40,309 nt of DNA from an uncultured Acidimicrobiaceae bacterium (GCA_903894295.1 CAITPI010000051.1:1-40309), one strand, 5' to 3'; positions 23,936 to 31,940 are shown, counted from the stretch's first letter. Program-made: numbers and translations. The notes: generated from the sequence alone by a model not told the origin.

Positions 23936-24442
23936 GTGGCGGCCCGGAGGCTGGAACTCCTGCCGGGCGAAGTGGTCGTGGTGGACACCCGTCCCCACTG
24001 GGCGTATCTGTTCTGGCCCTTTGTCCTGGCCCTGTTCGCGGTGTCAACGGGCGTGGTCCTCGACGTGGCGTGGCCCCACTCGACCCCTCCGGTCCATTGG
24101 GCCGAGGGAATCATCTGTGGATTGCTGTGCCTGTGGTTCGTGGGTCGCTTCGCCAAGTGGATTGCCAACCACCTGGTGTTGACCTCGCTTCGGCTTGTCC
24201 AGACCTGGGGATTGCTGCGCGGCCACCACTTCGAGGTGGCATTGGCCCGGATCGAGTTCCTCCGCCGCCGCCAGGGCATCCTCCAGCGTCTGGTGGGTGC
24301 CGGTCGTCTGGAAGTCGGCGTCTGGGCCGAGCCCGAGGTGTTCGTCTTTGAAGATGTACGCCACGTGGCCGCCTTCCAGCGCCTCGTGCACCGCCGGATT
24401 CCCGTCACCGGCATCAGACCCGACGAAGACGGGAACTGGTGA
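23936..24442 (+). CDS. Bacterial PH-domain membrane protein (bPH2/YdbS-like)
   Basis: The 168-aa protein has a short N-terminal strand (LELLPGEVVVVDTRPHW), two hydrophobic segments at about 24-45 and 57-74, and a soluble C-terminal part typical of bacterial PH domains: NHLVLTSLRLVQTWGLL, ALARIEFLRRRQGILQRLVGAG, LEVGVWAEPEVFVFEDV. Such proteins sit in the inner membrane; function is mostly unknown. The GTG start lies four bases after the ddl stop, so it is cotranscribed with ddl. Confidence 0.8.
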   Translation: MAARRLELLPGEVVVVDTRPHWAYLFWPFVLALFAVSTGVVLDVAWPHSTPPVHWAEGIICGLLCLWFVGRFAKWIANHLVLTSLRLVQTWGLLRGHHFEVALARIEFLRRRQGILQRLVGAGRLEVGVWAEPEVFVFEDVRHVAAFQRLVHRRIPVTGIRPDEDGNW

Positions 24443-24853
24443 TTAGGGACTTTGGGCGGTGGCGGAAGAGACGTCGTGGTCGTTTACTGGAGTTGACGCC
24501 GGATGCATGGTGCGGTCGGAGAGCACAATGGTCAGTCGGCCGGAACGTCGCGTAGTGCGGCGGGTACGAATCGAAGTGGGTAGAAGGAGGGCGGGCATGG
24601 ACGGTCATCCACCACAACCGGTTCCCTGTTGGGCGGTGGGTGGTCCCGACCCGGTCCTGTTGCTGGCCCTACCCGACTTCCGGTGGCCACGGCCCTGCAA
24701 TCACCTGAAACCGGTGAGCCAATGTGGGCGGGCGACGTCGTCGGGAGAGAAACGGTTCGGGCCATGAACCAGGCCCCCTACGGCGGTGTGGCCGGACTGC
24801 TGGTGCCGGCGTTGCGCCCCCGGCGCCGGGTCGACGGGGCGGAGCATCAGCCG
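24443..24853. other. Gene-poor gap between the PH-domain gene and the galactokinase-family gene
   Basis: About 410 bp without a confident gene. Short frames are open on both strands. The only one with a strong ribosome site is 24597-24767 (+), preceded by AGAAGGAGGG; its 56-aa product is Pro/Cys-containing and unlike anything I recognise. A second frame, 24764-24925 (+), overlaps it by ATGA but runs antisense into the kinase gene. A 12-bp perfect palindrome CCCGGCGCCGGG lies at 24819-24830. No clear terminator is seen. Confidence 0.5.
24597..24767 (+). CDS. Possible small ORF with strong Shine-Dalgarno, unknown function
   Basis: The ATG at 24597 follows AGAAGGAGGG. The 56-aa frame begins MDGHPPQPVPCWAVGG and contains three cysteines and several Trp/Pro. 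Third-position GC is lower than in neighbouring genes, which argues against a long-established gene. It may be spurious or decayed. Confidence 0.2.
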   Translation: MDGHPPQPVPCWAVGGPDPVLLLALPDFRWPRPCNHLKPVSQCGRATSSGEKRFGP

Positions 24854-25948
24854 TCAGCGTGGCGGGCGCCCTCCGGCGGGCATGTGTTCGTGCACTCCTC
24901 GACCGAACGGTCCAAAGCGACGTAGTCCGACGAATGACGACCAGTCGGGTGATGCCCCCGAGGTGGTCAGGGCCAGCACGCACCCACCGAAGCCGGCACC
25001 CGTCAGTCGGGCTCCGAGCACGCCCTCGGTGGCCAGGAGTCGGTCCACCAGATCGTCAAGCACCGGGGTGGACACCTCGAAGTCGGCGGCGAGCGAGTGG
25101 TGGCTTTCCGTCATGAGTCGACCCGCCACGACGAGGTCTCCGGTCCCGAGGGCCGAGGCACACCGGCGTACCCTTGCGCACTCGGTGATGACGTGGCGGG
25201 CCCGGCGGACCAGAAGATCGTCGACCAACCGGTCAAGATCGGCCTCCATGGCCTGGGGGAGGGGCCCGAGTATCTCGGTGGCCTGGCGGACCTGTTTGAC
25301 CCGTTCGGCGTAGGCGGAAGTGGCCACCTGTCGGGGTTCGCCCGAGTCGAAGATGACGAACCGGGCCATCTCGGGTAGGACCACCGGCTGCAGGGTCTCA
25401 CCGCCGAAATCGACCAACAGGGCCTCCCCGGTCCCGCCGGCGGCCGATACCAACGGGTCCATCAGCCCGACCGGAGCGCCGATATCGTGCTCGCACGCCT
25501 GACACCAGGCGGCGATTTCCCAGGGGGATGCGGCCCGACCTGGATGGAACAGTTTCCACAGGGCGACCAGCAAGGCGGCACTGGAGGACAGGCCCGAGCC
25601 GATGGGCAAGGTCGAGGAAAACGTGAGTTCGCCTCCGCCGGCGACCCCGGCGCGACCCAGGGCGACGAGGATCAGGCGGAACCAGGCCCGTTCGTTGTCG
25701 GCCTCGGCGGCCAACGCCTTCCAACCGGCGGGACTCGACGGGACAGGCAGGGTGATCTCGCCCAGGGCATCCGAGCGGATGAGCAACCGGTCTCCGGGAT
25801 CGGAGGCAAAACCGGCGGTCACCCCAAGATCGAGGGCCATCGGCAGGGCGAGGCCGGCCGCGTAGTCGGTGTGGTCGCCGATCAGGTTGACCCGGCCGGC
25901 GCCGAACGCCGACCTTGCTCCATGTCCTGTGGTCCGGCCATTTTCCAT
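24854..25948 (-). CDS. galK: Galactokinase-family GHMP kinase
   Basis: The 364-aa product phosphorylates a sugar at the expense of ATP. GRVNLIGDHTDYAAGLALPMAL is the galactokinase signature, with Asp in place of the usual Glu in GEHTDY. The ATP loop is LPIGSGLSSSAALLVAL. The region around the catalytic Asp reads GAPVGLMDPLVSAAGG, where galactokinases usually have a CGIMDQ-type sequence. GARLTGAGFGGCVLAL is the third GHMP motif. These changes leave the sugar uncertain; galactose is the default. The C-terminus is short. No other Leloir genes are nearby. ATG 25948 has CAGGAT six bases upstream and is divergent from the carbonic anhydrase. Confidence 0.8.
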   Translation of the reverse strand: MENGRTTGHGARSAFGAGRVNLIGDHTDYAAGLALPMALDLGVTAGFASDPGDRLLIRSDALGEITLPVPSSPAGWKALAAEADNERAWFRLILVALGRAGVAGGGELTFSSTLPIGSGLSSSAALLVALWKLFHPGRAASPWEIAAWCQACEHDIGAPVGLMDPLVSAAGGTGEALLVDFGGETLQPVVLPEMARFVIFDSGEPRQVATSAYAERVKQVRQATEILGPLPQAMEADLDRLVDDLLVRRARHVITECARVRRCASALGTGDLVVAGRLMTESHHSLAADFEVSTPVLDDLVDRLLATEGVLGARLTGAGFGGCVLALTTSGASPDWSSFVGLRRFGPFGRGVHEHMPAGGRPPR

Positions 25949-25960
25949 GGTGCCATCCTG
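25949..25960 (-). promoter_or_regulatory. Possible -10 box (CAGGAT) at the galactokinase-family start
   Basis: On the minus strand CAGGAT (25960 to 25955) is followed by ggcacc and the ATG at 25948. No Shine-Dalgarno of normal strength is present. Confidence 0.35.
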
Positions 25961-25999
25961 ACAGGGCCCGATTGGTTAGCCACGACCCGTTCCCTTTGC

Positions 26000-26012
26000 C
26001 ATAGTGGGGGCC
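26000..26012 (+). promoter_or_regulatory. Possible -10 box (CATAGT) of leaderless carbonic anhydrase transcript
   Basis: CATAGT (26000-26005) is followed by gggggcc and the ATG at 26013. TTAGCC at 25976-25981 could be a poor -35 with an 18-bp spacer. Confidence 0.4.
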
Positions 26013-26513
26013 ATGTTCGACGATCTGCTTCTCGCCAACGACGGCTACGCCACCGAGTTCCGCCTGTCGGGAATCGCAGCGCCGGCCGCCAAGGGATTTG
26101 CCCTGCTGACCTGCATGGACAGCAGGATCGAGCCATTGGCCATGCTGGGTCTGGCGCCCGGGGACGCCAAGATCATGCGCAACGCCGGAGGCCGGGTCAC
26201 CGATGACATGCTGCGGTCCCTGATCCTGGCCACCCACTTTCTGAACGTCTCCGAGATTGCGGTGATGCAGCACACCCACTGTGCCATGACGTCCCGGACC
26301 GAAGAGCAGGTTTGGGCGGAGATCGCCGCCGAACTGCCGGATGCCGTCGACGAGGACCGGTGGGAGTTCGGAACGATGGCCGATCCCGACGCCACGTTGG
26401 CCGAGGATGTCGAACGACTGCGCTCGTGCCCGCTCTTGCCCCCCGAAGTTCGGGTGGAAGGCTGGCGCTACGACGTGGACTCGGGCCGCATCGCCCGACT
26501 GATTGCCTCGTGA
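26013..26513 (+). CDS. Beta-class carbonic anhydrase
   Basis: The enzyme interconverts CO2 and bicarbonate with a zinc ion. The 166-aa protein has LLTCMDSRIEP (zinc Cys34 and the Asp36/Arg38 dyad), IMRNAGGRVTDDM and MQHTHCAM (zinc His87 and Cys90). It resembles the short mycobacterial type (Rv1284-like). The frame also contains a GTG at 26004, but ATG 26013 fits the CATAGT box and the family N-terminus. Bicarbonate supply for carboxylases or for pH balance is the likely role. It precedes the racemase gene by 133 bp. Confidence 0.92.
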   Translation: MFDDLLLANDGYATEFRLSGIAAPAAKGFALLTCMDSRIEPLAMLGLAPGDAKIMRNAGGRVTDDMLRSLILATHFLNVSEIAVMQHTHCAMTSRTEEQVWAEIAAELPDAVDEDRWEFGTMADPDATLAEDVERLRSCPLLPPEVRVEGWRYDVDSGRIARLIAS

Positions 26514-26580
26514 GCACCGGTCACCTCATGGGCGTGGTCCACAACCGGCGAGGGCGGGTCCATTTGACCCAACGGTGCTC
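26512..26580. repeat. 8-bp inverted repeat around the leader/racemase -35 region
   Basis: GAGCACCG at 26512-26519 and CGGTGCTC at 26573-26580 are exact reverse complements 53 bases apart. Between them GGGTC-cattt-GACCC (26556-26570) forms a small hairpin that includes the TTGACC -35. This could be an operator, a terminator for the carbonic anhydrase gene, or chance. Confidence 0.3.
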
Positions 26581-26599
26581 TTCGGGCCACGATCCCGCC
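26564..26599 (+). promoter_or_regulatory. Promoter TTGACC-18-CACGAT before the racemase leader ORF
   Basis: TTGACC (26564-26569) and CACGAT (26588-26593) are separated by 18 bp. The -10 box ends six bases before the ATG at 26600, so the transcript would begin at that codon. Together with the ddl promoter it has one of the best -35 elements seen in the window. Confidence 0.45.
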
Positions 26600-26650
26600 A
26601 TGACCAATGCTGTTGACTCCGTTTCGAATCCCGACCGGGGACGTCGATGA
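26600..26650 (+). CDS. 16-codon leader ORF overlapping the racemase start
   Basis: The frame runs from ATG 26600 to TGA 26650 and encodes [16 protein letters not shown]. Its stop overlaps the ATG of the racemase gene (ATGA), so ribosomes finishing here could re-initiate on the racemase. A promoter with its -10 box six bases before the ATG fits a leaderless leader ORF. No repeated regulatory amino acid is obvious beyond the RGRR end. Below the size of a normal gene; supported by position only. Confidence 0.4.
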   Translation: MTNAVDSVSNPDRGRR

Positions 26651-27789
26651 GCGGGCCTCTGGCCGGCGTTCGCATCGTCGAACTGGCTGGTCTTGGCCCG
26701 GCGCCCTTTGCCGGCATGATGCTGGCTGATGCCGGGGCCGACATCATCCGGATTGACCGTTCGGACCGGGCGACCTATCCGCCGAACTCCGCACCACACA
26801 TCGACCTCATGAACCGTGGCCGCCGGTCGGTGGCCGTCGACTTGAAGAATCCCGAAGGTGTCGCCCTGGTGCTCCGACTCGTCGAGCAGGCCGATGGCTT
26901 GATGGAGGGCTTTCGACCCGGGGTCGCCGAGCGCCTGGGTCTGGGTCCTGACGCGTGCCTGGCCCGCAACCCGAAACTGGCCTACGGACGGATGACCGGC
27001 TGGGGGCAGGACGGCCCGATGGCACCCGCCGCCGGCCACGATGTGGACTACATCGCCCTCTCGGGGGCCCTCGAAGCCATCGGAAGGGCCGGCGAGCGCC
27101 CGGTGCCACCCCTCAACCTTGTGGGCGACTTCGGCGGTGGGGGCATGATGTTGGCCTTTGGCATGGTGGCCGCCATCCTGTCGGCCCGTTCCACCGGCCA
27201 GGGTCAGGTCATCGATGCCGCCATGGTGGACGGAGCAGCCTCCCTCATGGCGATGACGTTCACCTTGAAGGCGGCCGGCATGTGGCAGGAGCGGGGAACC
27301 AACCTGCTCGACACCGGTGCCCACTTCTACGAGGTCTACGAGACCGCCGACGGCGGCTACATGGCGGTCGGAGCCATCGAGCCCCAGTTCTACGCCGAGC
27401 TCCTCCGGGGACTGGATCTCGAGGGGGCCGAACTTCCACCCCAGATGGACCGGGGGGCCTGGCCGGCCATGAAGGAGCGCTTTGCAGCCATCTTCGCGGC
27501 GAAGACCCGCGACGAATGGACCGCCATCTTCCACGGGACCGATGCCTGCGTGGCCCCGGTGCTCTCGCTGGACGAAGCCCCCGACCATCCCCACAACCGT
27601 CATCGCGGCACCTTCACCGAGGTGGCCGGCGTGACCCAGAATGCTCCGGCGCCGAGGTTCCTCGGAACGCCCGGGTCCATCCGCCGTCCGCCGCCGTATC
27701 CGGGTCACGGAGCCGACGAGGCGTTGGGTGAGTGGGGTCTGGCGGCCGACGAGGTGGCGCAGTTGCGCCAGGGCGGCGCCATCGCCTGA
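26647..27789 (+). CDS. mcr: Alpha-methylacyl-CoA racemase (CoA-transferase family III)
   Basis: The enzyme inverts the 2-methyl stereocentre of branched acyl-CoAs so that beta-oxidation can proceed. The 380-aa product has the racemase-specific segments [20 protein letters not shown] (catalytic His), [17 protein letters not shown] (catalytic Asp) and [19 protein letters not shown] followed by [11 protein letters not shown] (catalytic Glu), which set it apart from true CoA transferases. The ATG overlaps the stop of a 16-codon upstream ORF; GGGGACG lies a few bases upstream and may serve as a weak ribosome site. It ends next to the convergent SRPBCC gene, with stops back to back in TGATCA. It fits with the acyl-CoA dehydrogenase at 7279-8496. 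Confidence 0.92.
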   Translation: MSGPLAGVRIVELAGLGPAPFAGMMLADAGADIIRIDRSDRATYPPNSAPHIDLMNRGRRSVAVDLKNPEGVALVLRLVEQADGLMEGFRPGVAERLGLGPDACLARNPKLAYGRMTGWGQDGPMAPAAGHDVDYIALSGALEAIGRAGERPVPPLNLVGDFGGGGMMLAFGMVAAILSARSTGQGQVIDAAMVDGAASLMAMTFTLKAAGMWQERGTNLLDTGAHFYEVYETADGGYMAVGAIEPQFYAELLRGLDLEGAELPPQMDRGAWPAMKERFAAIFAAKTRDEWTAIFHGTDACVAPVLSLDEAPDHPHNRHRGTFTEVAGVTQNAPAPRFLGTPGSIRRPPPYPGHGADEALGEWGLAADEVAQLRQGGAIA

Positions 27790-28287
27790 TCAGGTCGCCG
27801 AGGCTTCGGCCAGTGCGGCGATCCCGTCCAGGGTGGCTTCCATGCCGGCTTTCCACACGTCCATCCGGTAGGCCACGATCTCTTCTTCCCGGCCCGGGTC
27901 CCGACCGACGGCGGCCGTGAGGCCCGACGGTGCGGTCCCGAGTTGGGCGTGCATCACCAGTCGGGTGGTTGCCGGGCCGACGGACTCCAGGGTGAAGCCC
28001 CATGTGGCCACCCGGTCGTCCGGGTCCCCGACCGCCCAGACGAAGGCATGGTGGCGCTCGAAGGTGACGATGGTCGACACGGTGGTCCAGGTGCTGTCGC
28101 CCAACTGGTTGGTTCCGGCAAAGCGGGCACCAGGTCCGGGCTGTTCACCATCGAGCCAACCGGCCGACTGCAGTTCACCCGAGAAGCGGGCCGGCAAGGA
28201 GACGTCGACGACAAGATCCCACACGTCGGACACCCCTGCGGCCACAGTGCGCTCCGCCACCACGGCGGGGGAGTCGGAGAGCTTCAC
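27790..28287 (-). CDS. SRPBCC (START-like) superfamily protein
   Basis: The 165-aa product looks like a polyketide cyclase/dehydrase or lipid-transport type SRPBCC protein: an N-terminal strand VVAERTVAAGVSDVWDLVVD, the conserved WxLVxDVSLPARFS, and strands TWTTVSTIVTFERHHAFVWAV and ATWGFTLESVGPATTRLVMHAQLG, followed by the long C-terminal helix. These proteins bind hydrophobic ligands; the ligand is unknown. The start is GTG 28287, five bases after the RAM-domain gene, and has no clear ribosome site, so it is probably translated from the same mRNA. Confidence 0.8.
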   Translation of the reverse strand: MKLSDSPAVVAERTVAAGVSDVWDLVVDVSLPARFSGELQSAGWLDGEQPGPGARFAGTNQLGDSTWTTVSTIVTFERHHAFVWAVGDPDDRVATWGFTLESVGPATTRLVMHAQLGTAPSGLTAAVGRDPGREEEIVAYRMDVWKAGMEATLDGIAALAEASAT

Positions 28288-28292
28288 TGGCG

Positions 28293-28529
28293 CTAGAGGT
28301 GGACGACGGGGCAGGTGACGGTGCGGGTGATTCCTTTGATCAACTGGATGCGGCCGACCACCATCTGGCCCAGTTCGTCCACGGTTTCGGCTTCGGCCTT
28401 GACGATCACGTCATACGGGCCGGTCACCCCTTCGGCCGAAATCACGCCGGCCAATCCGGACACTTCGCGGGCCACGCTGGCGGCCCGGCCGACCTCGGTC
28501 TGAATCAGTACGTATCCACCCACCGGCAT
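28293..28529 (-). CDS. Stand-alone Lrp/AsnC ligand-binding (RAM) domain protein
   Basis: The 78-aa product consists only of the RAM domain: GYVLIQTEVGRAASVAREVS, GLAGVISAEGVTGPYDVIVK, and the closing GITRTVTCPVVHL. It lacks the DNA-binding helix-turn-helix of full Lrp proteins. Such proteins oligomerise and bind amino acids; some modify the action of full-length Lrp regulators. The ATG has GAGGAG five bases upstream. It heads a short operon with the SRPBCC gene and is divergent from the MFS gene. Confidence 0.88.
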   Translation of the reverse strand: MPVGGYVLIQTEVGRAASVAREVSGLAGVISAEGVTGPYDVIVKAEAETVDELGQMVVGRIQLIKGITRTVTCPVVHL

Positions 28530-28562
28530 GAGTTCCTCCTCGGCAACCTCTGCAACCTTCCC

Positions 28563-28568
28563 ATGCTA
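28563..28568 (-). promoter_or_regulatory. -10 box (TAGCAT) for the RAM-domain gene
   Basis: On the minus strand TAGCAT (28568 to 28563) would start a leader of about 27 nt carrying GAGGAG before the ATG at 28529. The divergent MFS box lies 21 bp away. Confidence 0.45.
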
Positions 28569-28589
28569 TCCCCGCGCCCACCCCCGACC

Positions 28590-28601
28590 TACCATGCGGG
28601 G
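28590..28601 (+). promoter_or_regulatory. -10 box (TACCAT) of leaderless MFS transcript
   Basis: TACCAT (28590-28595) is followed by gcgggg and the GTG at 28602. There is no Shine-Dalgarno. Confidence 0.5.
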
Positions 28602-30122
28602 GTGGGCCTGAAAGAGCGCGGTGACCGGTTTCTGCGTCTGGCCCGCCAGGCCATCGCCGACCTCTTCGACCAGAAGCGCCCCTTTGGTCGACTGGCCCTG
28701 ACCCACGTTCTGATGACCGCCGGAGACACGCTGTTTGCGGTCTCCCTGGCCGGATCGCTCTTCTTCTCGATCTCGCCGACCGCGGCCAAGGACAAGGTAC
28801 TGCTCTACCTTCTCCTCACCATGGGCCCCTTCGCCGTGGTGGCGCCCGGACTCGGACCGCTGGTGGATCGAAGTCGTGGGGCCCGGCGGGCGATGGTGGT
28901 TGCCTCGGCGGTTGGACGGGCCGCCCTCTGTCCGTTCCTCGCCCGCGACATCCACTCCTTGCTCCTGTTTCCCGAGGCCTTCCTGATGCTGGTCCTCTCC
29001 AAGGTCTATCTGGTGACCAAGGGGGCACTGGTGCCCGAGATCGCCGCCCTGGAGGTGGCCGAAGGCCCTCGGGCCACCGAGGGGGTCACCTCGGTGGGGG
29101 AACCCGACCGTTTTGACCCCACCGGTCGCCTGCCCGACGACACTCCGCCCTACGGCACGCCGATGATCCATGTCGACGATCCGGTCACCGGCGAAGAACG
29201 GATCGAACCCGACCTCGCCACGATGAACGCCCGGCTCGGATTGCTGGCGTCGCTGGCCGGCTTCGTGTTTGCCCTTCCGGCCCTCGGGATCCTGAAACTG
29301 GCGGGGGCGCCTGGAGTGCTGTGGGCCGATCTCTTCGTCTTTGTGGCGGCGGTGGCGGCCGGCTTGCGCCTGCCGGTCCGCCGGGACCGTTCGCTCAACA
29401 GGCGACAGTTACGCCGGGCCCGGGCGATGCCGGTGGCGGGAGCAGAGGGGATCGCCGACGAGGCGGCCGGCCCGGACGGCGAAGCCGGTTCGGGGGCGGA
29501 CCGGTGGGAGGGCGATGCCGAAGACCTGGCCCTGTTCCGGCCTCTGGCCGACCCCGAGGCGATGCGGGCGCTCGGCCCCATGTCGGTCCTCAAGGGGGTG
29601 CTCGGCTTCCTCACGTTCCTGCTGGCATTCGGCTTTCGCCGGGAGGACGCCGCCACCTGGTGGTTCGGTCTCGTGGTGGGCGCCCTGACGGCCGGGGCCC
29701 TGGTCGGCGTGCTCGTGGTGAGCCGGCTCCGGCGCTATCTCAGCGAACCCCAGATGCTGCTGGTCTCCCTGGCCCTGGTCTTTGCCGTCACCCTGGCCGG
29801 GGGACTGTATCCACCCCGGGCGTTCCTCGCCGTGGTGTCCTTCGGGGTCGGAGCGGCCGGCGCCATGGCCAAGCCGTCGTTCGATGCCCTGGTCCAACAG
29901 CACGTGCAGGAACTCGACCGCGGTCGGGCCTTCGCCCGTTTCGAGACCCGACTCCAACTGATGTGGGTGCTCGGGGCGTTGGTTCCGGTCGTCCTGTCGC
30001 TGCCCATCCCGGCGGGCAACGACGTCATGGCCGCCTGTGCCGGGGTGGGCGGTCTGCTCTACTTCCGGGCCGAACGCCGGAGTCGCGAACCGACGACCCT
30101 CCGGCGACAAAACCGCCGGTGA
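28602..30122 (+). CDS. MFS-like multi-spanning membrane transporter
   Basis: The 506-aa product has about ten hydrophobic segments in two blocks and the arginine-rich loop GPLVDRSRGARRAMVV, which resembles the loop between helices 2 and 3 of major facilitator proteins. A hydrophilic stretch at about 150-205 and a longer one at about 265-325 (Asp/Glu/Gly-rich) interrupt the halves, longer than in typical MFS. The second half has LLVSLALVFAVTLAGGLYPP and FGVGAAGAMAKPSFDALVQ. The substrate is unknown. The frame is open to 28299, but GTG 28602 with the TACCAT box and no conservation upstream favours this start. A small hairpin (30101-30119) lies at its end. Confidence 0.75.
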   Translation: MGLKERGDRFLRLARQAIADLFDQKRPFGRLALTHVLMTAGDTLFAVSLAGSLFFSISPTAAKDKVLLYLLLTMGPFAVVAPGLGPLVDRSRGARRAMVVASAVGRAALCPFLARDIHSLLLFPEAFLMLVLSKVYLVTKGALVPEIAALEVAEGPRATEGVTSVGEPDRFDPTGRLPDDTPPYGTPMIHVDDPVTGEERIEPDLATMNARLGLLASLAGFVFALPALGILKLAGAPGVLWADLFVFVAAVAAGLRLPVRRDRSLNRRQLRRARAMPVAGAEGIADEAAGPDGEAGSGADRWEGDAEDLALFRPLADPEAMRALGPMSVLKGVLGFLTFLLAFGFRREDAATWWFGLVVGALTAGALVGVLVVSRLRRYLSEPQMLLVSLALVFAVTLAGGLYPPRAFLAVVSFGVGAAGAMAKPSFDALVQQHVQELDRGRAFARFETRLQLMWVLGALVPVVLSLPIPAGNDVMAACAGVGGLLYFRAERRSREPTTLRRQNRR

Positions 30123-30149
30123 GACATCGCCTCCAGACCAGCCAGCCGT

Positions 30150-31940
30150 TCAGCCGAGGTCGGCTTCGAGCCGGTCGACCTGGGCGTGAAGGGCAGCGGG
30201 AATCTTGTCGCCGAAGGAGGCGTAGTGCTCGCGGATGCTGGGCACCTCGGCCTGCCATTCGGCCCGGTTGACGTTCAAGAGCTCCTCCATGTCCTCGGCG
30301 CTGACGTCAAGGCCGCTGACGTCGATGGCGCCCGGAGCCGGCACGTAACCGATGGGGGTCTCGACGGCTTCACCGCCGCCACTCACCCGGTCGAACACCC
30401 ACTCGAGAACCCGGGAGTTGTCTCCGTAACCGGGCCACAGCCACCGGCCGTCTTCGCCCTTGCGGAACCAGTTGACGTAGAAGACCTTGGGCAGCTTCTC
30501 CGGCGCCGCCCCGGCGCCAACTTCAAGCCAGTGGGCGAAGTAGTCGGCCATGTTGTAGCCACAGAACGGCAGCATGGCGAAGGGGTCGCGCCGCAGGTTG
30601 CCGACCGCACCGGCCGCGGCGGCTGTGGTCTCGGACGACATGATCGAGCCGAGGAAGACACCGTGCTCCCAGTCGCGGGACTGGAAGACCAACGGCACCA
30701 CCGAGGCCCGGCGCCCGCCGAAGAGGATGGCGTCGATCGGCACGCCGACCGGATCTTCCCACTCGGCGGCGATGGCGGGATCCTGGGAGGCGGGCACCGT
30801 GAAGCGGGCGTTCGGATGGGCGGCCGGGGTGCCGGCTTCCGGCGTCCAGTCCTCGCCCTTCCACGACGTCAGATGGGCCGGAGCGTCGTCGGTCATGCCT
30901 TCCCACCAGACATCACCGTCATCGGTGAGGGCGGTGTTGGTGAAGATGGCGTTGCCGCTCAGGGTGAGCATGGCATTGAGGTTGGTGTGGCTGTTGGTGC
31001 CCGGAGCCACCCCGAAGAATCCGGCTTCGGGGTTGATGGCGTAGAGCCGTCCGTCGGCTCCGAACTTCATCCAGCAGATGTCGTCACCGACGGTCTCCAC
31101 CTTCCAGTCCGGAAGCGTGGGAATCAGCATGGCGAGATTGGTCTTGCCGCAGGCCGACGGGAAGGCGGCGGTGACGTAGCGGGTCTCGCCGGTGGGCGAG
31201 GTCAGCTTGAGGATGAGCATGTGCTCGGCCAGCCAGTTGTCGTCGCGGGCCATGACCGAGGCGATGCGGAGGGCGAAGCACTTCTTGCCGAGCAGGGCGT
31301 TGCCGCCGTAGCCCGAGCCGTAGGACCAGATCTCCCGGGTTTCGGGGAAGTGGACGATGTACTTGTTCTCGGCGTCGCACGGCCATGGCGAATCGGTGGC
31401 GCCGTCGGCCAGGGGAGCGCCCACCGAGTGCAGGCAGGGCACGAAGTCACCGTCGGCCCCGAGGACCTCGAGTGCTCCCCGGCCCATGCGGGTCATGATC
31501 CGCATCGACACGGCCACGTACGGAGAGTCGGTCAGTTCCACGCCGATATGGGCGATGGAGGAGCCGAGCGGGCCCATGGAGAACGGCACCACGTACATGG
31601 TCCGGCCCCGCATCGAACCCCGGAAGAGGTCGGTGAGGGTGGAGCGCATCTCGACCGGATCCCGCCAGTTGTTGGTCGGGCCGGCATCGGCTTCGTCCGC
31701 CGAGCAGATGTAGGTGCGGTCTTCCACCCGGGCCACATCACCCGGGTCGGAATGGGCCCAGTAGCTGTTGGGGCGCTTGGCGTCGGACAGTTTGGTGAAA
31801 GTCCCGGCATCCACGAGAAGTTGGCACAGGCGGTCGTACTCCTCGGCCGAGCCGTCGCACCATTCGATCCGGTCGGGTTCGGTCAGCGCAGCAACCTCCT
31901 CCACCCAGGCAATCAGCTTCTTGTTCTCGGTGGGGGGCAT
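30150..31940 (-). CDS. pckG: Phosphoenolpyruvate carboxykinase (GTP)
   Basis: PckG converts oxaloacetate and GTP to PEP, linking the TCA cycle to gluconeogenesis. The 596-aa product matches the GTP-type enzyme: [33 protein letters not shown], the kinase loop [15 protein letters not shown] with its reactive Cys, [29 protein letters not shown] and [14 protein letters not shown]. Length is normal. The frame is open to 31970, but ATG 31940 (MPPTENKK) has AAGGAGG about 12 bases upstream and matches family N-termini. TAGCAT at 32066-32061 would give a leader of about 115 nt, long for this window. Confidence 0.95.
   Translation of the reverse strand: MPPTENKKLIAWVEEVAALTEPDRIEWCDGSAEEYDRLCQLLVDAGTFTKLSDAKRPNSYWAHSDPGDVARVEDRTYICSADEADAGPTNNWRDPVEMRSTLTDLFRGSMRGRTMYVVPFSMGPLGSSIAHIGVELTDSPYVAVSMRIMTRMGRGALEVLGADGDFVPCLHSVGAPLADGATDSPWPCDAENKYIVHFPETREIWSYGSGYGGNALLGKKCFALRIASVMARDDNWLAEHMLILKLTSPTGETRYVTAAFPSACGKTNLAMLIPTLPDWKVETVGDDICWMKFGADGRLYAINPEAGFFGVAPGTNSHTNLNAMLTLSGNAIFTNTALTDDGDVWWEGMTDDAPAHLTSWKGEDWTPEAGTPAAHPNARFTVPASQDPAIAAEWEDPVGVPIDAILFGGRRASVVPLVFQSRDWEHGVFLGSIMSSETTAAAAGAVGNLRRDPFAMLPFCGYNMADYFAHWLEVGAGAAPEKLPKVFYVNWFRKGEDGRWLWPGYGDNSRVLEWVFDRVSGGGEAVETPIGYVPAPGAIDVSGLDVSAEDMEELLNVNRAEWQAEVPSIREHYASFGDKIPAALHAQVDRLEADLG

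Noticed and set aside
24669-24983. Frameshifted C-terminus of the galactokinase-family gene
   Set aside because: I checked whether the other minus-strand frame continues the protein. The annotated end (HMPAGGRPPR) resembles the usual Ala/Gly/Arg end of the family better, so no frameshift is proposed.
26521-27708. 395-aa open frame on the minus strand
   Set aside because: Antisense to the racemase gene, whose catalytic residues are all present.
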